NCBI GenBank assembly: GCA_964467175.1 | Contig: CAYXNY010000046.1 | Location: forward strand, 1-29,945 | DNA from: JAWAFD01 sp964467175 | GTDB lineage: Archaea; Micrarchaeota; Micrarchaeia; Anstonellales; J096 | DNA length: 29,945 nt | Reading direction: 5' to 3' | Shown here: positions 1 through 7,900 of the stretch, piece by piece | How the letters are laid out: every line of letters begins with the position of its first letter | Position numbering within the stretch: the stretch's first letter is position 1 | Notes under the pieces: generated by a model | The model's input: only the letters and a program-made list of their open reading frames with translations | The model's database searches: none | What the model was told of the DNA's origin: nothing | Program-made: the position numbers and the translations under genes

Positions 1-230
1 AGCTCGGTTTTTTTTGGCAGGCGGTGCCATTTTTTGTAATGCTTTGCCTCTCCTTTTGATGTTCCTTCTAAGAGTAGGATCCTCCCGGCACAGCTCGAGC
101 TGGTTATATACTCCTCTTTTTTGTTTATCGCGCGAACCAAATCCAGAATTTCTTCATCTGCTTCCCCCTTTTCAACCGCCTTCTCAAAATTTTTTATTTT
201 CTCCTTCTTGAATTTCTCCCAGCAGACCAT
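1..230 (-). CDS. taw3: tRNA wybutosine-synthesis protein Taw3/TYW3, partial (N-terminal 76 codons)
   Basis: Translating the minus strand from ATG at 230 gives an open frame that runs off the window edge. Near residues 44-51 it reads TSSSCAGRI, and near residues 66-71 KHYKKWHR. Both are hallmark TYW3/Taw3 motifs (a Ser/Cys-rich SAM-binding stretch and a K..KWH element). The family N-methylates the wyosine intermediate (yW-86) at G37 of tRNA-Phe. The start lies 1 nt after the stop of the upstream methyltransferase gene, so translation is probably coupled; a GGAG sits a few bases upstream, inside that gene. Placement downstream of two tRNA genes suits a tRNA-modification role. The C-terminus is outside the window. 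Confidence 0.88.
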   Translation of the reverse strand, partial: MVCWEKFKKEKIKNFEKAVEKGEADEEILDLVRAINKKEEYITSSSCAGRILLLEGTSKGEAKHYKKWHRLPKKTE

Positions 231-231
231 A

Positions 232-882
232 TCATGCAAATTCTCCGGTTGATTTTAAATAGTTTATCTGTGCCGGCCCAATTATCTCCGACTTGATATG
301 CTCTAATATAGGTATCAGCGTTTTTTTATCTATTTTAATTGCAACGTCCAACCTATACCATCCAGCGACTATATGCTCCAGCAGGGTATTGTATCCGATG
401 CAGTTTATACTTCCAAAAAAACCCAGCAAATTTTTTCCATCTATTCTAAAATCCTCGGCCCCTCCCAAATGGATATAAGCTTCGCCGTCCTCCTTCAGCA
501 CTCTTCTGGCTTCAAGAAGGGCCTTTGTGATATCCCCAAAATAGCAAAAAGAAAAAACTGAAAATATCAAATCCACAGAGTTGTCTTTTAAAGGCCAGTT
601 TTCTGCTGCGTTTGCAATTATGATTGTGTTTACTTTCGGGTCGTACGGGCGCGCTAATGTAATCCCCACAACCCCTATATTCGGGAACTTTTCCTTTATT
701 TCTTTCAAAAAATCTCCATTTCCAGTACCGATGTCTAACACTACCCCATTCTTTTTTTCAACCTCTTCCAATATTGGCATTATTTCTCGCCCAAGCCTTT
801 TTTCATACATTCCAATACCTGATCCAAAAAACTTATACTCCCCGACCGAAGCATGGAACGCATAAACTTCTCTAAGGTTCAT
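232..882 (-). CDS. Class I SAM-dependent methyltransferase (Methyltransf_11 type), substrate unknown
   Basis: A 216-residue protein with a Rossmann methyltransferase core. Motif I is VVLDIGTGNGDF at about residues 47-58. A post-I/motif II region with PLKDNSVDLIFSVFSF follows, then LLEARRVLKEDGEAYIHLGG near residues 124-143, typical of UbiE/Methyltransf_11 enzymes. The substrate cannot be read from the sequence. Its neighbours (tRNA-Gln 2 nt upstream, Taw3 1 nt downstream) make an RNA substrate worth considering, but that is inference. The ATG at 882 is two bases from the tRNA 3' end, so after tRNA processing the mRNA would be effectively leaderless. A later start at residue 25 would still keep motif I, so the exact N-terminus is not certain. 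Confidence 0.85.
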   Translation of the reverse strand: MNLREVYAFHASVGEYKFFGSGIGMYEKRLGREIMPILEEVEKKNGVVLDIGTGNGDFLKEIKEKFPNIGVVGITLARPYDPKVNTIIIANAAENWPLKDNSVDLIFSVFSFCYFGDITKALLEARRVLKEDGEAYIHLGGAEDFRIDGKNLLGFFGSINCIGYNTLLEHIVAGWYRLDVAIKIDKKTLIPILEHIKSEIIGPAQINYLKSTGEFA

Positions 883-883
883 A

Positions 884-1006
884 TAGCCCCGAGCGGATTT
901 TCAAGCCCTTTTCCGCTGAAGCGCTTTTTGCGAAGCAAAAAGGGCTCTTCGAACCGCTGTCAGAAGGTCCAGAGCCTCCTATCCTTGACCGCTAGACGAC
1001 GGGGCT
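884..1006 (-). tRNA. trnQ: tRNA-Gln (anticodon CTG) with a 50-nt intron in the T-loop
   Basis: The minus strand folds as a full cloverleaf. The acceptor is AGCCCCG/CGGGGCT with discriminator A. The D-stem is GTCT/GGAT with a GG-containing loop. The anticodon stem is GGAGG/CCTTC around loop CTCTGGA (anticodon CTG, Gln). The variable region is TGAC and the T-stem is AGCGG/CCGCT. The T-loop is interrupted: TTCGAA is followed by 50 nt before the final T. Removing 898-947 restores TTCGAAT and a 73-nt tRNA. CCA is not encoded. It lies 13 nt after the HAD stop codon and 1 nt before the methyltransferase ATG, so it may be processed from a longer transcript. Confidence 0.93.
898..947 (-). other. Noncanonical tRNA intron between T-loop positions 59 and 60
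   Basis: The junctions form a strict bulge-helix-bulge on the minus strand. The outer helix is the T-stem AGCGG/CCGCT. The 4-bp central helix is TTCG (positions 54-57) with TGAA near the intron 3' end. The two 3-nt bulges are AAG and AAT, and a 9-bp inner helix pairs AGCCCTTTT with AAAAGGGCT. Cutting after the second base of each bulge gives exactly the consensus T-loop. Introns at 59/60 are known in some Thermoproteales and need a splicing endonuclease with broad specificity. A one-base shift of both junctions would give the same mature sequence. Confidence 0.88.
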
Positions 1007-1019
1007 TTATTTTCTATTT

Positions 1020-1607
1020 TTATAGAGTTAAATTTAAAATATATTCTAGTGTCTTTGCTTCCTCCTCATTCCTCATGAGGAAAACAGGAACACCAGCCAT
1101 GCTTCCTGCTATAAAATCCCATCTGCTGTCCCCAACAAAAATACTATTGTTTTTTTCTGCCCCGCTCCTCTTGATTGCTTCTTCAACGATCCCGGGAAGG
1201 GGCTTTACATCATAAACATCGTCCCTCCCAACAACGCACCCGAACCTATCTCTTATCCCAATATCGCCCAAAACTTTTTCTATTGTGCTATGGCAGTTGT
1301 TGGAAACAATGCCTAAGATTTTTCCATCAAGTTTTTCTATGAGCTTGACAGCATACTCCCTCTTTTTTACCCTTCCTTCCTCTATTGCTTTTCTTTCCCA
1401 TTTCTCAAAAATTTTGTCCATCTCTTTTTTGTGCTTCTTAAATTCTTTTATTCTAAACGGCATCTCCCAAAGAGAGAACTTCTCCTCGTCTTCTACCTTT
1501 ATTCCAACCCCCCTTATATATTGAATTATCTCCTTTCTTGCATGCGCCCACTCTACATTCAAATCAACAATCGTTTTGTCTAAATCAAACATAACGTGCC
1601 TGAACAT
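1020..1607 (-). CDS. HAD-superfamily hydrolase (phosphoglycolate phosphatase-like)
   Basis: A 195-residue protein from ATG 1607. All four HAD motifs are visible: I, FDLDKT with nucleophile Asp8 and Asp10; II, VSNN with Ser102; III, Lys135 in DVKPLPG; IV, FVGDSRWD with Asp160 and Asp164. The helical cap between residues 20 and 90 is that of small C1-cap phosphatases, so a phosphomonoester substrate is likely, but it cannot be named. The frame extends upstream to a TTG at 1628, but the ATG at 1607 follows a GGGTGG-type ribosome binding site and starts directly before the beta-strand leading to motif I, so I chose it. The gene sits between tRNA-Cys and tRNA-Gln on the same strand. Confidence 0.85.
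   Translation of the reverse strand: MFRHVMFDLDKTIVDLNVEWAHARKEIIQYIRGVGIKVEDEEKFSLWEMPFRIKEFKKHKKEMDKIFEKWERKAIEEGRVKKREYAVKLIEKLDGKILGIVSNNCHSTIEKVLGDIGIRDRFGCVVGRDDVYDVKPLPGIVEEAIKRSGAEKNNSIFVGDSRWDFIAGSMAGVPVFLMRNEEEAKTLEYILNLTL
1027..1036 (-). promoter_or_regulatory. Possible TATA box for tRNA-Gln
   Basis: The minus strand reads TAAATTTAAC about 25 nt upstream of the tRNA 5' end, inside the 3' end of the HAD gene. The spacing is right for an archaeal TATA box, but the area is AT-rich and co-transcription with the HAD gene is an equal possibility. Confidence 0.4.
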
Positions 1608-1713
1608 ACGCCCACCCTTTTCTTTCAAAAAAATTTTAGCCGGGGAAGGGAGTCGAACCCCTCTATGCCGGTTTCTTCAAACATATTAAACCCAGAGCAA
1701 AGCTGCAATACTG

Positions 1714-1747
1714 ATAAGGGCACAGCACCTAAATGGGTTAGGTGCCC
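1714..1747. repeat. Palindromic repeat, copy A (inside the tRNA-Cys intron)
   Basis: A 34-bp unit identical to the one at 1788-1821. It contains the inverted arms GCACCTAA/TTAGGTGC around a short loop, and a second possible pairing GGGCA/TGCCC, so two alternative stems exist. Confidence 0.9.
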
Positions 1748-1787
1748 GCCGTACCTCCTTCCCTTCACCTAGAGGCGAAAGGGGTTT

Positions 1788-1821
1788 ATAAGGGCACAGC
1801 ACCTAAATGGGTTAGGTGCCC
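1788..1821. repeat. Palindromic repeat, copy B (inside the tRNA-Cys intron)
   Basis: An exact second copy of the 34-bp unit. Here the outer arms extend to ATAAGGGCAC/GTGCCCTTAT over 1788-1825. The copies start 74 bp apart. Such a short exact duplication inside an intron suggests a recent duplication or a small mobile palindromic element. Confidence 0.9.
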
Positions 1822-1884
1822 TTATTCTGCAGCCGGCCGCATCGCCACTCTGCCACCCCGGCTGATATGTTCTCTGAGAAAGGA

Positions 1885-1894
1885 CTTAAAAATC
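1885..1894 (-). promoter_or_regulatory. TATA box for tRNA-Cys
   Basis: The minus strand reads GATTTTTAAG, centred about 27 nt upstream of the tRNA-Cys 5' end, the expected archaeal TATA position. Confidence 0.6.
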
Positions 1895-1920
1895 TACCTG
1901 ATGCAGTCAACCAAGCAAAA

Positions 1921-1930
1921 GAGTTAAATC
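1921..1930 (+). promoter_or_regulatory. TATA box for the giant surface-protein gene
   Basis: GAGTTAAATC is centred about 27 nt upstream of ATG 1953, which implies a leaderless or nearly leaderless transcript. It is separate from the TATA box of the divergent tRNA-Cys gene. Confidence 0.5.
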
Positions 1931-1952
1931 TTTTTTGGTAGAAATAAGCGTA

Positions 1953-4900
1953 ATGCGGGTAGTAGTGGTAGTGGTTTTGCTATTTCTCTATTTAGTCAGC
2001 TACGCCGCTACCGATGGAATTATCGCATACCGTTCAAATACCGGAACGAACACTCTGAGCTCACCCAAAATAAGGTTTTGGAACGCATCTGCAAACAATG
2101 GAAATGGAGCATGGGGTTCTGAGATCGAGCTTCCTTCTGCCGGCTCGCCGGTTCGATGGGCTGTTGTGAAATGGTCGCGCGCTCTCTACAAAATTGCAGT
2201 TATAACATTGAGCGATGACGGATACCTTGATGCATACGTCTGCATCACTGACTGCACAAATGTTGGAAACTGGGTTTATTCCTCAAACATAGGTTTTGTC
2301 GGAGCTGGTCCTGCGCAGAGGAGGTTTGATTTTGAGTTTGAGAGCAACACAGGAGACCTTATTGTTGTTTATGGAGTATCAAGCGCAGTTCCAACACGCG
2401 ACCTTGCGTACAAAATTCTTCCAGCAAACACAACAACATTTACAGGAATCCCCGAGCAGTACATAGATGATACCGGCCATGGCACGGATATACAATATAC
2501 TTGGGTGAGAATAGATAGAAACCCTCTGGATTCAAGCGAAGAGCTTATTGTTGTTGGTTTTGATTCTAGTAATACAGATATAAACGCATGGGTTTGGAAT
2601 GGAAACGCTTGGGGAAACCAGATAGAAATTTCAGGAACTGCAACAGCAACCGGCGGATATGAAGCGCTTGCGGTTAGATATGCTGCTGATGGAAGCAAGG
2701 GAATGGCTATAGGCGGAGACGGAACAGTGGGTAATGTAAATACAAGGTATTGGAATGGCATTGCATGGTCAGCTACCATAACTTTTGATATAACCTCAGG
2801 AAATCAAGATGTTAGATGGGCAAACCTAAAAGCAGACCCTGCTTCTGATGACCTGCAAGGGGTTTTCATAGACAGCGGGGCAAGGTTGGGCACAGCTTAC
2901 TGGAATGGCAGCACGTGGCTCACCACCGTTGACATTGATACAGGCCTTGATACTTCCACTGCGAGGTGCGTTGATTTTGCATGGGATAAAAAAGGAGATC
3001 AAGGGTATTTGGTGTGGGATACTGACGGCGCCGGCACAACACTATCCTACAGGCTTTGCGCTCCTCAATGCACAGCAGCAACCCAAACAACCTCAACATA
3101 CGCAGGCACAGGCGCATGGATTACAATGTTTACTATACCAACAACAATAAGCACAAATGTCAGAACCCTTAATGCAAGGCTAAACAGCAATTTTGATATC
3201 GGCTCTTTTGTTGCAAACAGCTCAACCCCAACTTTCTATAATTATGGAGACGGAGCGATTACAACAGACACCACCGTTACAACCTATGAGGCTTATTCCA
3301 TTGCCTTGAACATAACCGATTCCATCCCTCCATCAATAACTTTCACTCCTCCAACACCTGCAAACGACAGCACCGTAGGCGTTGATTGGGTTTTCATAAA
3401 CACATCCATAACAGACAATATTCTAGTTTATACCGCGCTGCTTGAATGGAACGGAACAAACGAAACCATGAACTACACAAACAGCACCAACTGGTACAAA
3501 AACAAAACCGGACTTGCCCAGGGCTCTTACACATACAGGGTGTGGGCAAGGGATTTGGCTGGAAACTGGAATGTAAGCGAGACAAGAACGGTTGTTTACG
3601 GAACACCGCCCATAGTTATTATAATTGCGCCCCATGGAGAGGAGTACGACCAACACTCCCTTGTTTCGCTCTCAATAAATGCAACAGACCCGGATGGAAT
3701 AAACTCCTCAATTGCAGAGGTTGCGCTTCCGAACGGAACAAAAGAAAACATCACATTGGGAAGCGGTTTGGACAGCGATAATTTTGATTCAAACACGATG
3801 AATACAAAATGGTTTTTGGAAAACATATCCATCGGTCCCGGGCAGACCTGCGTTGCGGATATAGATACAACACTGCCAGATAGGGCGTTTATTTCTTTAA
3901 GCGGCGATGGCTCCCCGCAAACGGATACTCTATGCTCCATTATTTCAAAGAAAGCAATAGACGGGGACTTTGATATAAACATATCTTTTGAAATCCTAGG
4001 CTCTTTAGAACCCGACACAGCATTCAATTTCCAAATTACAGAAAAACCTACATCCGCCAACGCAACGAAAATGATATTTATCGCGTTGTCGAACTGGACT
4101 GGCTTCGGCCATCTCTATGAAATATACGCAAGCGACGGAACTTTTTCAGATTACATCCTTTCAAGAGAAACAAACGACACATACGGAAAAATGAGGATAA
4201 AAAGAGCGGGAAACAACTTTACTTTCTACACCTGGAACAACACCGCCGGGGAATGGATTGAGGAAAACGTGTCCCAGAATGAATTCAACTTCAGCAGAGC
4301 GGTTTTTGTTACTTTTGAAGGCGAGTCTGTCTCCCCGGGCTGGGGAGAGATTAATATAAGCTTGGACAATTTCAGCGTCTGGAGCAACAACTTTACCTTC
4401 GGGCTTTTCAACAATACACATGCGCTTGGCCTTTATAATGTAACGTTCTATGTCCGCGATAACATTGGTGCGATGAATAACAGCGAAAGAACAAACTTCA
4501 CGATTGCACAGATTAACGACCCGCCATCAACACCCTTTATACTCACGCCATCAATAGGCTCAAAAATATGGGGAACCTACAACATCTCCTGGAGCGAGGT
4601 TTATGATGAAGAGGGGGACAACGTTTGGTTCAACATCACGCTGCTGAATTCCGACTATTCCTACAATACAACAATAGCTTCAAACTATGGCAATATCACT
4701 TCAACCAGTTATGAATGGGATACTACTGCGCATGCAGATGGATTTTACTCCCTCCGTATTGTTGTTTTTGAAAACGAAACATCTAGACATCTAAGCAACG
4801 AATTCACTCTGCCGGGCACATTTGAAATACTCAACAACCCGCCAATTCCTCCTTTGGTTGAGATTCTTGAACCTCTTGGAGGCGAATATCCGGACATTAA

Positions 4901-7900
4901 GCCGGTTTCTATTGCCGCGAACATAACAGACCCAGAAGGAACCGGAATAAACACAACATACGCAACTATTACCTATCCGAACGGCACCGAGGAAAATATT
5001 ACTCTTTACAAATGCGTTGGCGGCGATAATTTTGAAACGCAAGACTCCATATATAACTGGTGGAATGAAAACATAACAATCGGCCCAGGCCAGACCTGCG
5101 TTGCGAATGTTAATGGAACAGTTCCCGGGAAGGCATACACCTCAATCTCCGGCGATGGAAGCCCGCTTTCCGATACTCTATGCTCTCTTGTTTCAAGAAG
5201 AGCGATATACGGGGACTTTGACATGAACGTTTCATTTGAGATACTAGATGAAAGCGGGGTTGATTATGCAATCAACTTCGAGCTTGCGGAAATTTCTTCT
5301 TCCGCGAACGCTTCCTATTATGTACTTATTGCCCTCTCAAACTGGACAGGGCTAGGCAGGAATTACGAAGTATTTGCTGACGATGGAAACATCTCTGGCT
5401 ATATTACAAAAAGGGAAACAGAGGATACATTCGGCAAGATGAGGATAAAAAGAGCGGGAAACAACTTTACCTTCTACACCTGGAACAACACCGCCGGGGA
5501 ATGGATTGAGGAAAATTCTACAATACTCAATATCTCGACATCCCTCTTTGTTATTATGGAATCAGAATCAACATACCCCGGCTGGGGAAGCATAAATGCA
5601 TCATGGGACAACCTTAGTATTGCGCATGACAACAATACATACTTCAGTGTTTTTGATGGAAATGTCCATCCGCTCGGCCTTTACAATGTTTCTTTCTACG
5701 CAAGAACCAACAAAGGAGGTGTAAATGATACCGAGAGGTCCAACTTTACTGTAATAAACATCAATAATCCGCCTTCAAAACCATTCATTCTTACTCCCTT
5801 CCCGGGAGAAATAGCCTACGGAACTTACCATATTACATGGAGCGACGTTGTTGACCCAGACGGCGATACCCTCCAATTCAACATAACGCTCTTGAACCCA
5901 GATGGCTCTGATAACGCGACAATAGTTTCAAACTACGGGAACAGCTCATCCAACCAATATCTATGGGACACGACTCCTTATCCTAACGGAGAGTACTCCA
6001 TGCGCGTAATTGTTTTTGAGAACGAGACCGCAGAGCACCTGAGCAATTCATACACGCTAACCGGAACTTTCTACATTGACAACGATGCGCCGGCTGTTTT
6101 TATAATCGCGCCGCATGGCGAGGACTATCCGCAGTTCGCACCGGTTTCAATATCTATAAATGCAACAGACCCTGATGGAATAGAGTATTCAATTGCCGAA
6201 ATAACATACCCAAACGGCACTGTTGAAAACATTACATTAGAAAAAGGCCAGCAGAGCGATGATTTCAGCGTTGATTCTTTAGGAATAAACTGGACGAGCG
6301 AAGAGAGTATTGGGCCTCTGCAAAACTGCATTGCAGATATTGACACGACTATACCAGATAAGGCATTTACAGGAATTTCCGGGGATGGAACCCCTGAAAG
6401 CGACACCCTATGCTCCATTATTTCAAAGAAAGCAATAGACGGGGCCTTTGATATTCAAATAGATTTCAATATAGAGGGCTATGAAGGCACTGATATCGCA
6501 TTGAATTTCCAGATAACAGAAATACCGAGCTCTGCGGAGGCGTCAAAAATGGCGTTCATCTCCCTCTCAAACTGGACAGGGCTAGGCAGGAATTACGAAG
6601 TATTTGTTGATGATGGAAACATCTCTGGCTATATTACAAAAAGGGAAACAGAGGATACTTTTGGCAAGATGAGGATAAAAAGAGCGGGAAACAACTTTAC
6701 TTTCTACACCTGGAACAACACCGCCGGGGAATGGATTGAGGAAAATTCAACCGAGCTTGATTTTGCAAGGGCGGTTTATGTTACGATGGAATCAGAATCA
6801 GCATATCCCGGCTGGGGAAGCATAAATGTAAGCTGGGACAATTTTATTGTGAATGACAGCAACAACACATTCGGAATGTTTGAAAACACAGATCTGCTTG
6901 GGCTTTACAATGTCACCATATTTGTGAGCGACATCTATGGCCGGGTCAATAACACAGAAAAAACCAATTTCACTATTGTCTATCATAACTATGCTCCATC
7001 AAAACCATACCTACTTACTCCCTTCCCAGGAGAAATAGCTTCTGGAAATTACCAAATCGCATGGAGCAATGTTTTTGATGTAAACAACGATACCCTCCAA
7101 TTCAACATAACCCTTCTAAATCCAGACCTTACATATAACGCGACAATAGTTTCAAACTACGGGAACAGCTCATCCACCCACTACTTATGGGATACCACAC
7201 TCTATCCTGATGGGGAATATTCTATGGAAATTCTTGTCTTTGAAAACGAAACTCCGGAGGGTTTGAGCAACAGCTATACACTAACCGGCAACTTCAGCAT
7301 AGACAACACCCCGCCTTCAATACAGTTTGAACCGCCGACAGAGATATCTGGCTCAACCATCCCAAGGAATTATATCCTTGTGAATGTCAGCGCATACGAC
7401 CCTCACCTGAATCTTATTGCAATCCGCCTTTACAATTCCAGCGGAGACCTATTGAATGAAACTTTCTCTCTAACCTCTCCTTTCTTTGTTAATTTCACAG
7501 GACTCGAGGACGGTCTCTACTACTTTAATGCAACCGCTCTGGACAATGTCGCGAATGAAAACTCCACAGAAACAAGAAATGTTACGGTGCTGACATTCGC
7601 AAACGTCTCGGCTATTAAATTGAATCAGACAGCATTCCAACCCTCTCCAGGAGGAACAGTAGAATTCAACATAACAATCACAAACACAGGAAACGTTACT
7701 CTTGACCCTGTTCTTTTAGTAGATACTTTACCAAATGCTCTCATCTACTCCTCAGCCTCTATTTCTCCAGATTCAGTAATAGGAGGAGTAGTTACTTGGA
7801 ACAACATAGGCCCAATAACTCCAGGAAACTCAGTAATAATCTATCTAAATGCAACAGTTAATGGTTCTTATGGATGCGACTACAATGTCACAAACCTAAT

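Larger units (their letters stand above)
1673..1826 (-). other. Long tRNA-Cys intron with three hairpins
   Basis: The boundaries are inferred from the tRNA consensus (after position 37, before A38). The intron holds two copies of a palindromic 34-nt unit, with an imperfect hairpin between them (CCCTT...AAGGG core). GCTGCA around the anticodon can pair with TGCAGC inside the intron. Unlike the tRNA-Gln intron, I do not see a clean bulge-helix-bulge at these junctions: the best central helix has a mismatch. Nested or two-step splicing is therefore possible. No box C/D motifs are evident. Confidence 0.75.
1638..1862 (-). tRNA. trnC: tRNA-Cys (anticodon GCA) with a 154-nt intron
   Basis: The minus strand gives acceptor GCCGGGG/CCCCGGC with discriminator U (usual for tRNA-Cys). 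The D-stem starts GCA and ends TGC. The anticodon stem is GCCGG/CCGGC with loop CTGCAGA (anticodon GCA), the variable region is ATAG, the T-stem is AGGGG/CCCTT and the T-loop TTCGACT. The exons are 36 and 35 nt. They are separated at the canonical 37/38 site by 154 nt, unusually long for a tRNA intron. CCA is not encoded. A TATA-like element lies at the expected distance upstream. Confidence 0.92.

Noticed and set aside
14..211. A 65-codon plus-strand open frame at the window start
   Set aside because: It is antisense to the Taw3 coding frame, which carries family motifs. The plus frame shows none.
1714..1825. The two palindromic repeats as a CRISPR array
   Set aside because: There are only two copies, both inside a tRNA intron, the spacing contains a hairpin of its own, and no cas genes are near.
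1742..1927. A 61-codon plus-strand open frame
   Set aside because: It lies across the tRNA-Cys gene and its intron repeats, so it is not a gene.
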